The position numbers and the translations under genes are program-made. 64,000 bases of DNA from Salinihabitans flavidus (GTDB lineage: Bacteria; Pseudomonadota; Alphaproteobacteria; Rhodobacterales; Rhodobacteraceae), in the NCBI RefSeq assembly GCF_900110425.1, contig NZ_FODS01000008.1, forward strand, positions 62,001-126,000, read 5' to 3'. Positions within the stretch are counted from its first letter, which is position 1, and every line of letters begins with the position of its first letter. The notes beneath the pieces were generated by a model. That model was given only the letters and a program-made list of their open reading frames with translations. It was not told the origin of the DNA and ran no database searches. This document shows, piece after piece, positions 54,337 to 63,734 of the stretch.

Positions 54337-56355
54337 CTATCCCAGAAGCTGTGCCTCGTAGCGTTTCAGCGTGGTGCGGGCCGCGCTGTAGGCGTTGAGG
54401 GTTTCGCGCTGGCGCAATTCGGGGAAGATCTCGTAGATCTCGTTGCGCTGCTCGCTGTCCATGCCGCTGATCGAGTAGTCGCCGGGCTGGAAGCTCTCGC
54501 TCCATGCGCCGTTGGCGAGCACGACCTCGTGGTTGTCGCAAAGGAAGTGGATATACTCCACCCCGACGGTATCGACCTGCTGGATGCCATCCACATGGGT
54601 CAGGTGCTTGGCTGCGGCAAGAACCTCGCGCTCTTCGAAGAGAAGCTGCGCGGTCTCGCTCACCATGAGCATCCGGTGGCTGGGCGAGACCATCATGTCC
54701 CGCTCCGGCAGGTTGGCGCCGAGCGATCCGGCGCGGATCAGAACCGGCTTCAGGTGCGGCAGCTGCAGAAGCTGCGATCCCGAGAGGCGTTTGCGCCCGA
54801 TCCAGCGGATGCGTTGCAGCCCGTTGTCGCGGGTGACGACCTGATCGCCCTCCTTGAGGTCCTGCACCGCCACCTCGCCCGAGGGCGTCAGGATGCCGGT
54901 GTTCGGGGTGAAGCAGATCACGTCGAAGTTGATCGTCTCGAAACCCTCGAAGCCGATGTTGCCGATGCGGCCGCCCTCATCCCCGCCGGAGATGGAGTAG
55001 CTGCCGACATTGCCGGAGCCGCCGATGATGTCCGACAGGGAGGTGCCCGTGCCGGGGCCGAAGGCGATGGGATCGCCGCCGCCATCGGGGGTGAAGGTGC
55101 CCTCGGCGGTGTCGCTCAGCCCGGAAATGGCGGAGATATCGGAGACCGCGGTGGTCAGCGTGATCTCGTCATCCGGCGCGCCCGGCTCTTCTCCCGCGAT
55201 GAAGGTTTGTACGTCATCGTAGGTCTGTGTCTCGCCGGTGCTCGTCACGCCGGTGCCGTCGCCTTCGTCGTTCACCTCCACGGTGAGGCCGATGGGCGCG
55301 CCGCCGTCGTCGGTGGTGTCGGTGAAGTCGAGCGTGTCGTCGCCGTCGCTGCCCAGGATGGTATCGCTGCCGTCGCTGCCGATGATGGTGTCGTTGCCGC
55401 TTCCGGCGTCGATGTGATCATCGCCGCTTCCGCCGTCGATCACGTCGTGACCGGCGCCGCCGTCGATGGTGTCGTCGCCACCCTGGCCATAGATCACGTC
55501 ATCACCGTCGCCGCCGACGAGGCTGTCGGCGGAGCCGTCGTCGAGCAACCCGCCCTCCGGGGCATCGAAGAACACGTCCGTGACGGTGATGCTGCTTGAT
55601 TCCGTGCCGTCGTTGCCGTGGATGATCTTGATCCGGCTGACCGGGCCATCGACATGCACGTTGAGCGACGACGTCGGATCGACTAGCTGACCCGCGCTGG
55701 CGAGGCCGTCATCGAGCGTGACGTCGATCTGGTTGCCATCGGCGTCGAAGGCCCAAACCTTGATCGCGCTGGAGGACGTGATGCCGTTGATGCGGAAATC
55801 CACGTTCTCAACGGATTCCGAGAAATCGAGCGCGTGGAATGTCTCTGTTCCCGGTCCGGCTTCCGATTCCATCGCGCTGTTGGGGTTGATGGTCTCGTCG
55901 CCGCTGTCGATGCCGCTCACGTTCTGGGTGTCGTTCTCGAAGCTGGGAAGTTCACCCTGGGCGTCGAGCCGGTCATAGGTCACCGAGACAGAGCCGGTGT
56001 TCTGCGTCACCCCGTCGGGGATCTCGTCCTCGTCGTCGATGGTGCCGGACCCGTCGTCGTCGGGGATGAGGGACCAGTTGAAGGATTCCCGACCTCCGCC
56101 ACCCGTGGCCGAGGGGTTATACCCGCCATAGATCGTGTCGTTGCCCGCCCCGCCGATCAGCGTGTCGGAGCCGCTTTCGCCAAAAATCAGGTCGTCGCCG
56201 TCGCCGCCCTCTACGTAGTCGTCGCCGGCGCCGGCGTTGATCACGTCATCGCCGGAGGTGACGGATTCGCCTTCGATGTCCGTGTAAATGCCTTCTACAA
56301 TAGTATCGTCCCCAGACGTGCCGTCAACAACACCGGGACCATTTGGATCAGCCAT
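54337..56355 (-). CDS. RTX calcium-binding protein with C-terminal Hint domain
   Basis: This 672-residue acidic protein has two blocks of GGxGxD-type nonapeptide repeats (about 10-80 and 280-345), which bind calcium and fold after export. A Hint (Hedgehog/intein) domain starts at VICFTPNTGILTPSGEVAV (about 475) and runs to about 620; it includes SPSHRML. Hint domains can splice or cleave at their Cys. There is no Sec signal; such RTX proteins are usually exported by type I secretion, but no such system is in the window. The ATG at 56355 has GAGG before it. Confidence 0.87.
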   Translation of the reverse strand: MADPNGPGVVDGTSGDDTIVEGIYTDIEGESVTSGDDVINAGAGDDYVEGGDGDDLIFGESGSDTLIGGAGNDTIYGGYNPSATGGGGRESFNWSLIPDDDGSGTIDDEDEIPDGVTQNTGSVSVTYDRLDAQGELPSFENDTQNVSGIDSGDETINPNSAMESEAGPGTETFHALDFSESVENVDFRINGITSSSAIKVWAFDADGNQIDVTLDDGLASAGQLVDPTSSLNVHVDGPVSRIKIIHGNDGTESSSITVTDVFFDAPEGGLLDDGSADSLVGGDGDDVIYGQGGDDTIDGGAGHDVIDGGSGDDHIDAGSGNDTIIGSDGSDTILGSDGDDTLDFTDTTDDGGAPIGLTVEVNDEGDGTGVTSTGETQTYDDVQTFIAGEEPGAPDDEITLTTAVSDISAISGLSDTAEGTFTPDGGGDPIAFGPGTGTSLSDIIGGSGNVGSYSISGGDEGGRIGNIGFEGFETINFDVICFTPNTGILTPSGEVAVQDLKEGDQVVTRDNGLQRIRWIGRKRLSGSQLLQLPHLKPVLIRAGSLGANLPERDMMVSPSHRMLMVSETAQLLFEEREVLAAAKHLTHVDGIQQVDTVGVEYIHFLCDNHEVVLANGAWSESFQPGDYSISGMDSEQRNEIYEIFPELRQRETLNAYSAARTTLKRYEAQLLG

Positions 56356-56943
56356 GATAACCTCAATCTCCACTTACGCGCGAACACCGGGTTGATGCGG
56401 TTCTGCCTGCCAGAGATCGTGTTCGAATCGCGTGGCAGCGAACGCAAGGACCGGCGCATCGCAACGATGCATCCGTAAATTAACGGCTGCCCCCCAGCCA
56501 CTTGCGCCCCCCAGTCGGGCGCCTTCTTGATATACGCGAATGCAATCCCGTTTGAAACATCAATCCTCCTTAATTCCGCCACGATTAGACTGGATCGCGG
56601 CGATCCTGCCTTGAAACGGCCCAATTTCAGGGGGCATCAGGGCAGAGGTACTGTTTCCGGATGTGACATCCACTTTGTTGAAGTTACCCCATTTTTTCGG
56701 GCGGGATACGGGGAAACTCCCGGTTCGGGCGTCAGTTTGGCGGGGGATTGTTTCAAAAATCGATCCAAACGGCGGCTTTGCCAGAGTGTGGCGAAAGCAA
56801 GGCGAAAAATGCGTGCCGCCGCCCGGTCGATCATGGTCGGAGAGGAAACAAACATCGAAGAATGATTCGTTCATTCACGAATTGTAAACGATCGCGTGAG
56901 AATCACCCGAGGCCCGCGTCGCGATCGCGCCTCTGATTCTGCG
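56356..56943. other. 588-bp intergenic region without a supported gene
   Basis: This gap between two - strand genes is AT-richer than the surroundings and should hold the RTX-Hint promoter. Short frames on both strands lack ribosome sites or coding-like codon use. I see no tRNA-like fold, no copy of the GTCGGT element and no clear hairpin terminator for the region. Confidence 0.5.
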
Positions 56944-58113
56944 TCACACCTGCATTGGGGAGAGGGCGGCGGTGAGGCCCTGACCGCCGCCGATGCCGAT
57001 CATTGCCATGCAGAGCGCGCCATCGGGGCCGGTCATTGCCTGCGCGAAAAGCCGGGTGACGAGGATCGCGCCGGAGGCCCCGAAAGGATGGCCGAGGGCG
57101 ATGGCGCCGCCCTGTTGCGAGGGAAGCGTCTGCGGCAGGTCGAGCGCGTCGAGACTGGCCAGCACCTGCGCGGCGAACGCCTCGTTGAATTCCAGCAGCG
57201 CCAGATCGCGAAGCGACAGATCGGGGCGGCGCGCGAGCAGTTTGCGCGTCGAGGCGACCGGCCCGATGCCGAGCACCGAGGGGTCCACCCCGGCGGCGGC
57301 GGCGTCCAGAAATGCCAGCGCGCGCCTGTGTCCGAGCGCGCGAGCGCGGGCGGCGGAGGTGACGACCACGGCGCAGGCCCCGTCGTTGAGCGGGCAGGCA
57401 TTGCCGGCGGTCACGGTTCCGCCCGGGGCGAAGGCGGGGCGCAGCCGGGCCAGCCGGGCGGCGGTCATGTCGCCGCGAATGCACTCATCCCGGCGCTGGC
57501 CCGCGACCGCGATGATCTCGGCGTCAAAGGCGCCGGCCTCGCGGGCGGCGGCGGCGCGGCTCTGCGATTGCAGGGCGAAGGCGTCCTGGCGCGCGCGGGT
57601 GATACCGTGGGTGCGGGCGACGGTCTCGGCGGCCTCGCCCATGTCGGGGTCGCCAATGGCATCGGGGGAAAAGCGCGCGCGCTTATAGAACTGCGGCGCC
57701 TGTCCGGCGGGCGGGGGCAGGGCGCGCAGCGGGGCGCGGCTGACGCTCTCGACGCCGCCCGCGACGAAGACATCGCCCGCCCCGGCGGCGATCAGGCGGC
57801 AGGCGGTGATCACCGCCTCCAGCCCGGCGCCGCACTGCCGGTCCATCGTCACGCCGGGCACATCCACGCCGAAGCCCGCCTGAAGCGACGACAGGCGCGC
57901 GACATTACCCCCCGGACCGGCGGCATTGCCGAGGATCACGTCGTCGATCTCTCGCGCGTCGATCCCGGCCGCATCCGCCACTGCGCGCAGGACGGGGGCG
58001 GCGAGATCCTCGATCTCCACATCGCGGAACATGCCGCCCGCGCGGCCGATGGCGCTGCGTTTTGCGGCGATGATGACCGGCTGGCGGTCAGGGGGCGGTG
58101 TCGATCCGGTCAA
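56944..58113 (-). CDS. Thiolase family protein with altered second active site
   Basis: This 389-residue protein has the nucleophile Cys94 (DRQCGAGLEA), the NEAF motif and GHPFGASGA. The C-terminal loop that normally reads CxGGGxG reads MIGIGGGQG, so the second catalytic Cys is replaced by Gly. Thiolytic or condensing activity may be altered. The apparent start is TTG at 58113, inside the end of the ligase gene (26-bp overlap), since no ATG or GTG lies before the conserved VIIAAKRSAIG. It is the last gene of the biotin-transport operon. Confidence 0.83.
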   Translation of the reverse strand: MTGSTPPPDRQPVIIAAKRSAIGRAGGMFRDVEIEDLAAPVLRAVADAAGIDAREIDDVILGNAAGPGGNVARLSSLQAGFGVDVPGVTMDRQCGAGLEAVITACRLIAAGAGDVFVAGGVESVSRAPLRALPPPAGQAPQFYKRARFSPDAIGDPDMGEAAETVARTHGITRARQDAFALQSQSRAAAAREAGAFDAEIIAVAGQRRDECIRGDMTAARLARLRPAFAPGGTVTAGNACPLNDGACAVVVTSAARARALGHRRALAFLDAAAAGVDPSVLGIGPVASTRKLLARRPDLSLRDLALLEFNEAFAAQVLASLDALDLPQTLPSQQGGAIALGHPFGASGAILVTRLFAQAMTGPDGALCMAMIGIGGGQGLTAALSPMQV

Positions 58114-59608
58114 GGCGGGTGTCCTTGTCTTGCAGCCAGCGCAGGAGTGTTCCGCGCGCGATCTTGCCGCTGGCGGTGAAGGGCCACTGTGCGACAGTAT
58201 AGAAGTCGCGCGGACTCTTGTAGCGTGGCAGATGCGCGGCGCAATGGGCGATCAGGGTGGCGGCATCGGGCGGGGTCTCGCAGCGCAGCACGGCGGCGAT
58301 GCGCTGTCCCAGATGCGGGTCGGGCAGGCCCAGCACCTCGGCCTCCGCGACGCCCGGGGCGGCGGCGAGCACGCGCGCCACCTCCTGCGGGTAGACGTTG
58401 TAGCCGCCGGTGATGATCATCCCGTCCTCGCGCCCCAGAAGGGTCAGGCTTCCATCCGGGCCGATCCGGCCGATGTCGCCGACGCTGGCCCAGTCGCCCG
58501 CGCGGTGAAAGCCGCCGCCCCCATCGCCCCAGAGATAGCCCGCGATGGCCTGCGGCGAGCGGATGAAGACGGTGCCGGGCTGACTGGGGGCGGCGGGGCC
58601 GTCCTCCCCCCGCAACTCCAGCGTGACATGCGGGAAGGGGTGGCCGACCGAGTCCGCCGGTGCGCTGGAGCCGGTGGCGTCATGGCGCGACAGGGTGACG
58701 AAACCCAGCTCCGAGGCGCCATAGTATTCGGTGATCGTGGCGTTCGGAAAGGCGCGGCGGCAGGCGGTGAGCAGCTCGGGAGAGAGTTTCGCGCCGGCAG
58801 TGGTGACATGGCCGAGAGCGGGAAACGGGCCGAGCGGGACGAGCGCGTCCAGCATGGTGGGCACGGCGACAAGCCGCGCGATGGCGCCGGTGGCGAGCGC
58901 CCGCGCGGCCTTGCGCGCGCTGAAGCGGGGCATGGAGTGAAAGCAGGCGCCGATGTCCAGCGTTTCGGCCAGCGCATAGAGGGCGAGCCCATGCGCCAGA
59001 GGTCCGGGGGCGAGGGTGTGCGACGCCTCTGACAGGCCGAAGACCGCGTGCCCGGCGGCGAGGCTCTCGCGCCAGGACTGGCGGTTGCGCGCGAAGGCGC
59101 GCGGCGTGCCGGAGGTGCCGGAGGTGAAGCCGACAAGGAAGCTGTCCGCGCCCTCCCCCGGGGTGAGGGGGCCGGGGGCGTGGGTCTGCCACGGGGCGGC
59201 GGTGACGTCCCAGACCGGGATGCCGCGCTGCGCGGCCTCATTCCAAAGCGCCGGTTGGGCGGGGGTGAGCGCGAGAATGTCGGGGCGTAGTCGGTCGAGT
59301 AGGCGGCCCAGATCCGGCGCGGGCCATTCGGGGTCCATCATGGCGATGGCGTGCGGGCCGCTGAGCGCGGCGGCCAGAAGCGGCAGCGCGCCGGGGTGGT
59401 TGCCGGTGGCCAGCGCCATGAGTCGCGCGCCGGGCGGCAGGCGGAGCCTCGGAGGGGCCGGGCCGACAGGCAGGGCGCGCAATGCGCCATCCACCCGCGC
59501 CGCCGCCTGCGCCAGCGCGGCACGGGTATAGGTGACGCCGCCGAGACGGGCCGCCGGCGCATCGGGGCGCTGGCGGGCCAGATCGGTCAGGCGGGTGCGC
59601 AGGGGCAC
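58088..59608 (-). CDS. AMP-forming acyl-CoA synthetase/ligase
   Basis: This 506-residue ANL-superfamily ligase has the P-loop FTSGTSGTPRAFARNR (about 164-180), the YYGASELGFVTL motif and the C-terminal GYNVYPQEVARVL hinge and catalytic Lys in ASGKIARGTLL. It activates a carboxylic acid to its CoA thioester. The start is GTG at 59608, four bases after the bioY stop. The link to bioY suggests a biotin-related acid, but any fatty or dicarboxylic acid is possible. Confidence 0.87.
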   Translation of the reverse strand: MPLRTRLTDLARQRPDAPAARLGGVTYTRAALAQAAARVDGALRALPVGPAPPRLRLPPGARLMALATGNHPGALPLLAAALSGPHAIAMMDPEWPAPDLGRLLDRLRPDILALTPAQPALWNEAAQRGIPVWDVTAAPWQTHAPGPLTPGEGADSFLVGFTSGTSGTPRAFARNRQSWRESLAAGHAVFGLSEASHTLAPGPLAHGLALYALAETLDIGACFHSMPRFSARKAARALATGAIARLVAVPTMLDALVPLGPFPALGHVTTAGAKLSPELLTACRRAFPNATITEYYGASELGFVTLSRHDATGSSAPADSVGHPFPHVTLELRGEDGPAAPSQPGTVFIRSPQAIAGYLWGDGGGGFHRAGDWASVGDIGRIGPDGSLTLLGREDGMIITGGYNVYPQEVARVLAAAPGVAEAEVLGLPDPHLGQRIAAVLRCETPPDAATLIAHCAAHLPRYKSPRDFYTVAQWPFTASGKIARGTLLRWLQDKDTRLDRIDTAP

Positions 59609-59612
59609 AGGG

Positions 59613-60146
59613 CTACAGCGCGGGCAGGGCGCGCCGCACGCCGCGGGTGATCAGCACTGCCAGCACCGCCTTGATCAGATCGCCGGGAACGAAGGCCATC
59701 GAGCCGATGAATGCCTTGCCGAGCGGCAGGCCCGCGGCGACCGACAGCCACGGGATGCCGATGGCGTAAACCGTCACGATGCCGCCAAGCGCGATGGCCA
59801 GAAAGCTGTGCACCAGCCCGGCGCGCGGGGCCTTGGCCAGAAGCGCGCCGATGACAAAGGCCGCGACAGGGAAGGCGACAGCGAATCCTCCGGTCGGTCC
59901 GAAGAAGATGCCGATGCCGCCGCGCCCGCCGGCCAGAAGCGGCAGGCCGACCGCGACAAGCGCGATGAAAAGCACCATCGCCAGCGCGCCGCGCCGCGCG
60001 CCCGCAAGGCTTCCGGCGAGCATCACGCCGAGCGTCTGGGCCGTGATCGGCACACCGATGCCCGGCACGGTGAGCGGTGGGAAAAGCCCCAGTGCGGCGG
60101 TGAGCGCGGCGAAAAGCGCGATGTAGACGATGCTTCTGGTATCCAT
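59613..60146 (-). CDS. bioY: Biotin transporter substrate-binding subunit BioY
   Basis: This 177-residue S-component of an ECF transporter binds biotin in the membrane. It has five to six helices and the BioY stretches PPLTVPGIGVPITAQTLGVMLAG and GIFFGPTGGFAVAFP. It is preceded by bioN and bioM, so a complete energised BioMNY system exists. No BioR-type box is evident. Confidence 0.95.
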   Translation of the reverse strand: MDTRSIVYIALFAALTAALGLFPPLTVPGIGVPITAQTLGVMLAGSLAGARRGALAMVLFIALVAVGLPLLAGGRGGIGIFFGPTGGFAVAFPVAAFVIGALLAKAPRAGLVHSFLAIALGGIVTVYAIGIPWLSVAAGLPLGKAFIGSMAFVPGDLIKAVLAVLITRGVRRALPAL

Positions 60147-60239
60147 TCCGGCGGTCCTGTCTGTGGCTGTCCTGTCCTGCGCGCGGTGCTAGCGGGCGGG
60201 GCGGCGGGGTGCAAGGCGCGCATCGGGTCAGCGGCGAAA

Positions 60240-60836
60240 TCAGGGACGATAGCCTCGCGCCTCGATCGCGTCGGAAATATCGTCCGCCATTCTCAGCACC
60301 CGCACCGCGACGGGAATTGCCACGGCCAGAACCGAGCGTTCCAGCCCGCGCACCTTCTGCGCCTCGCGCACCTCGCGGGTCACGGTGATCAGCACCGGGA
60401 TGAAGCGCAGCGCCAGAGAGAAGGCGAGGCCGACCTTGGCCGGATTCACCCCCAGTGGGCGCAGCGGGGACAGGCCGCGCGTGATCGCCTCGATCATGTC
60501 GGAGGCGCGGGTGGTGAGCGTGACAAGCCCCGCCAGCATCAGCAGCGCCGCAAAGCGCAGCACGATGAACGCGCCGAAGGCCCAGCCGGTCAGAAAGCCC
60601 TGCGCGACGAGGATCGCCAGCAAGATCCAGAGCGCCGGGCGGATCTGATCCCACGCGCGCCTTAGCGGCAGCCCCGCAAGGCGGTAGAGCGCGAGGATGA
60701 CCAGAAGGGCGGCCAGAACCACCGCAAGGCTGTCGAGCACGAAAAGCGCGGTGCCGCCGGCCATGAGCGCGAGCAGCTTCGCCCCCGGCGCGAGGCGGTG
60801 CAGCGGCGAGTGTCCGGGGGTGTAGAGGTCGAGCAT
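60240..60836 (-). CDS. bioN: ECF transporter membrane subunit (BioN/EcfT)
   Basis: This 198-residue transmembrane coupling protein has about four helices and the two Ala-Arg-Gly-type coupling motifs, seen here as EITRGLSPLR-like and EARGYRP at the end. It connects BioY with the BioM ATPase. Its start overlaps the BioM stop. Confidence 0.92.
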   Translation of the reverse strand: MLDLYTPGHSPLHRLAPGAKLLALMAGGTALFVLDSLAVVLAALLVILALYRLAGLPLRRAWDQIRPALWILLAILVAQGFLTGWAFGAFIVLRFAALLMLAGLVTLTTRASDMIEAITRGLSPLRPLGVNPAKVGLAFSLALRFIPVLITVTREVREAQKVRGLERSVLAVAIPVAVRVLRMADDISDAIEARGYRP

Positions 60837-61510
60837 CAGGCCATCATCTGTTCATAGGCCGGGATGGCGGCGGCGGGGGTGTCGTCAATCACCACGCGCC
60901 CTTCGTCGAAGACGAGCGCGCGGTCGAACCGCTCGATCAGCCGCAGATCATGGGTGGCGAGGATCACGCGCTGATCCAGCGCGTCGATGGCGGCGGCGAC
61001 ACGGCGGGTGTTGCGCAGGTCGAGAAGGGTGGTCGGCTCATCCATCACGATCACCTCCGGCTCCATCACCAGCACGCCGGAGATCGCCAGAAGCTGTTTC
61101 TGCCCGCCCGAGAGAAGATGCGCGGGATAGTCGCGCAGATCGGTCATGTCATAGCGGGCGAGAATCTCGTCGGTCTTGCGGCGGATCTCGTCCTTCGAGA
61201 AATCGAGATTTTTCATGCCGAAGGCCAGATCCTCCTCGACCACGGGAAAGACGATCTGGTTGTCGGGGTTCTGAAACACGAAGCCGACCTTGCGGCGCAC
61301 CGCCTTGCCGTCCTTGCGGGTGTCGAGCCCGTCGACCAGAACCTGCCCCCGGCTGGGCAGAAGAAGGCCGTTGAGAAGGCGCGCGAAGCTGCTCTTTCCA
61401 GAACCGTTGGCGCCGAGAATGGCGATGCGGCGTTCGGTGAGCGACAGGGAAATCCCGCGCAGCACGGTGCGCGTGTCAAAGCTCAGGGAAACGTCGCGGA
61501 TGTCGATCAT
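60836..61510 (-). CDS. bioM: ECF transporter ATPase (BioM)
   Basis: This 224-residue ABC ATPase has Walker [10 protein letters not shown], the Q-loop [13 protein letters not shown] typical of ECF ATPases, signature LLSGGQKQ and Walker [13 protein letters not shown]. Only one ATPase gene is present, so it probably works as a homodimer. It starts the operon bioM-bioN-bioY-ligase-thiolase. Confidence 0.94.
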   Translation of the reverse strand: MIDIRDVSLSFDTRTVLRGISLSLTERRIAILGANGSGKSSFARLLNGLLLPSRGQVLVDGLDTRKDGKAVRRKVGFVFQNPDNQIVFPVVEEDLAFGMKNLDFSKDEIRRKTDEILARYDMTDLRDYPAHLLSGGQKQLLAISGVLVMEPEVIVMDEPTTLLDLRNTRRVAAAIDALDQRVILATHDLRLIERFDRALVFDEGRVVIDDTPAAAIPAYEQMMA

Positions 61511-61589
61511 GCGGGCGCCCTTTTCGCGGTGCGGGTTGGGCGCTCTTATCGTGTCGGCAGGCGGAGGGGAAGGTGCCGCGCGGGACGGT

Positions 61590-61627
61590 CGCAAACGCAA
61601 ACGCCCCGGCCAGGGGGGCCGGGGCGT
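61590..61627 (-). terminator. Intrinsic terminator of the DUF1127 gene
   Basis: On the - strand an 11-bp GC stem (61627-61617 with 61611-61601) with a five-base loop is followed by TTTGCGTTTGCG. It lies about 55 bp after the stop of the DUF1127 gene. The U-run is interrupted, so efficiency is uncertain. Confidence 0.65.
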
Positions 61628-61680
61628 ATTTGTGGTATCTGTTCAAGGCGCGTTTCGGCGCGCGTGCGTGGCTGGCAGGT

Positions 61681-61905
61681 TCAGATATAGAACTTGTCGG
61701 CAAAGACGCGGCGCACGATCTCTTCGCGCGTCATGCCGCGCTTGGCGAGTTCCTCGTCGCTGAGGCTTTGAAGGTACTGGGCCTTGCGGACCTGCGTGTT
61801 GTTCTCGCCGATCAGTATCATGAAGCGTCCGACAGCGCGGAAGGGCGCGGTGAGCGCATCCAGAACAGTGGCGGCTGCGGGCATGTTTGATGTGATATGT
61901 GCCAT
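61681..61905 (-). CDS. DUF1127 family small protein
   Basis: This 74-residue protein ends with the DUF1127 motif (LQSLSDEELAKRGMTREEIVRRVFADKFYI). Family members of alphaproteobacteria are small, Arg-rich proteins linked to RNA turnover and phosphate or stress responses, mostly without proven function. The ATG at 61905 gives the usual length; a longer frame upstream lacks family sequence. Confidence 0.85.
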   Translation of the reverse strand: MAHITSNMPAAATVLDALTAPFRAVGRFMILIGENNTQVRKAQYLQSLSDEELAKRGMTREEIVRRVFADKFYI

Positions 61906-62113
61906 GGGGTCATCCAATCCTTTGTTTGATCCCCTCCCTATTGCAGGCAATGTAGGATCAAACACAGGTCAGGACCACTGCCCGATTTTGCATAGCCGTC
62001 CTGCAAGCGATGCAAGCGGCTCAATGCTTGACGGATCTGCCTGATTTTGCAGCAGGAATGAAACACCCGGCCGCCGGGGCGGCCGGGTCATCCTGTCCGT
62101 CCATCGCCGGGGA

Positions 62114-62665
62114 TCAGGCTTTTGACCCGCTGTTTTGCGAGGCGGACTTCGGCGCGGTGCTGTCGGGCATGGCCGGTGGTTTGGACGGCGCACGGGCGCG
62201 GCGCGGCTTGTCGGAGTCTCCGGCAGTCTCTGCCTTGGGTACGGGCGCCGCCTGAGCCGTGGGTTTGGCTGCGGGAGCCGGATCGGGTTTGGCCGCCGGA
62301 GCCGTGGGTTTGGGCGCCGGAGCCGATTTTGCCGCCTGGGTCGTGGGTTTGCGCGCTGGAGCCGGATCGGGTTTGGCCGTCTGCGCCGTGTTGGGCGCTG
62401 ATGCGGTTGACGCGACCGGAGCGGGCTTCTGCGCGGATTTCGCCGTGCTGGCCGGTTTACGGCGCTTCGCGGCGGGTTTTTTCCGGGCGGCCGGTTTCGG
62501 GGCTTGTGTCGCGGGGGGCTGCCGGGTCTGCTCTGTGGTGGGCACCGCAAGGCGCCACATCGTCCGGGTCAGGGCGGTGTTCAGGCGCAGGTGTCGTTCC
62601 ATCATCTGCGACATCAGCGCCAGATGGTTCATGCTCAGGGTGATCGGGTTCTGGGAAAAATTCAT
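62114..62665 (-). CDS. Ala/Pro/Lys-rich protein of unknown function
   Basis: This 183-residue protein has a folded-looking N-terminus (about residues 1-50, with helix MNHLALMSQMMERHLRLNTAL) and a long low-complexity tail of Ala, Pro and Lys with repeated AAKP/APKP units. The tail is strongly basic, like histone H1-type or PHB-associated proteins, but no family is assigned. AAAAGGAG gives the start at 62665. The DNA of the tail has imperfect tandem repeats (about 62240-62370). Confidence 0.75.
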   Translation of the reverse strand: MNFSQNPITLSMNHLALMSQMMERHLRLNTALTRTMWRLAVPTTEQTRQPPATQAPKPAARKKPAAKRRKPASTAKSAQKPAPVASTASAPNTAQTAKPDPAPARKPTTQAAKSAPAPKPTAPAAKPDPAPAAKPTAQAAPVPKAETAGDSDKPRRARAPSKPPAMPDSTAPKSASQNSGSKA

Positions 62666-62936
62666 CTCGATTCTCCTTTTGCCGGGCGGGTCGGGCGCAT
62701 GCTGAATGCTGCGCTGCGGCACCAGCCGCGGCACAATAGCGTAACATGCTCTGGCATGGCGATGTGACATTTCGAAGTCATGCGCACGATCGGGGCCCGA
62801 TATTGACGGATTTTCGCGCATCTCATGAACAATTGCCCGGCCGCCGGGCATCGGGCGGGGCAACATTGCGCTCGGGCGCGGGGCGGCGCATGGTTTGCGC
62901 GAGCCGAATCGCCCATGCTGCACAGGACATCCCGAC

Positions 62937-63629
62937 ATGACTTTCGATCATTCCATCAAGATCGCGCCGTCGATCCTTTCTGCCGATTTCGCCAACTTCG
63001 GGGGCGAGATCGCCGCGATCGAGGCGCAGGGCGCCGATTGGGTGCATGTGGACGTGATGGACGGGCATTTCGTGCCCAACCTGACCTTTGGCCCACCGCT
63101 GGTGAAGGCGATCCGCAAGCATGTGACCACCTTCATGGACGTGCATCTGATGATCGCGCCGGTGGACCCCTATATCGACGCCTTCGCCGAGGCGGGCAGC
63201 GACATGATCACCGCCCATGTGGAGGCGGGACCGCATATCCACCGCACGCTTCAGGCGATCCGGGCGGCCGATTGCAAGGCGGGGGTGAGCCTCAACCCCG
63301 GCACGCCGCTGGAGAGTATCGCCCATGTTCTCGATCTGGTCGACATGGTGCTGATCATGACGGTGAACCCCGGTTTCGGCGGGCAAAAATTCATCCCCTC
63401 GCAGATCGACAAGGTGCGCCGTCTGCGCGCGATGATCGGCGACCGGCCGATCCATATCCAGATCGACGGCGGGATGACGCCCCAGACGGCGCCGATGGTG
63501 GTGGAGGCGGGGGCCGATGTGCTCGTCGCCGGATCGGCGGTGTTCATGGGCGGGTCGGTGGACAGCCCCGGCGTCTATGGCGAGAATATCGCGGCCCTGC
63601 GCCACGCGGCGGAGGCGGCGCGCGGCTGA
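62937..63629 (+). CDS. rpe: Ribulose-phosphate 3-epimerase
   Basis: This 230-residue TIM-barrel enzyme interconverts ribulose 5-phosphate and xylulose 5-phosphate in the pentose phosphate and Calvin pathways. The metal-binding [30 protein letters not shown] and QIDGGM motifs are present. The start at 62937 follows a weak AGGAC. No other Calvin cycle genes are near, so it is probably the housekeeping copy. Confidence 0.96.
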   Translation: MTFDHSIKIAPSILSADFANFGGEIAAIEAQGADWVHVDVMDGHFVPNLTFGPPLVKAIRKHVTTFMDVHLMIAPVDPYIDAFAEAGSDMITAHVEAGPHIHRTLQAIRAADCKAGVSLNPGTPLESIAHVLDLVDMVLIMTVNPGFGGQKFIPSQIDKVRRLRAMIGDRPIHIQIDGGMTPQTAPMVVEAGADVLVAGSAVFMGGSVDSPGVYGENIAALRHAAEAARG

Positions 63630-63734
63630 GGGCGTGTTTCCGGGCGGAGTGCGCGCGGGCGCGCGCACGCAGGGTGAGCTTTGTCCCGCCTGCGGCGGGT
63701 CAAAGCGGCGGGTGGCCCCCACATGGCGCTGTGT

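Noticed and set aside
56560-56874. A 104-codon frame on the - strand beginning MNESFF
   Set aside because: It has no ribosome site, overlaps other frames equally open and matches no family. The stretch is better read as the intergenic region upstream of the RTX-Hint gene.
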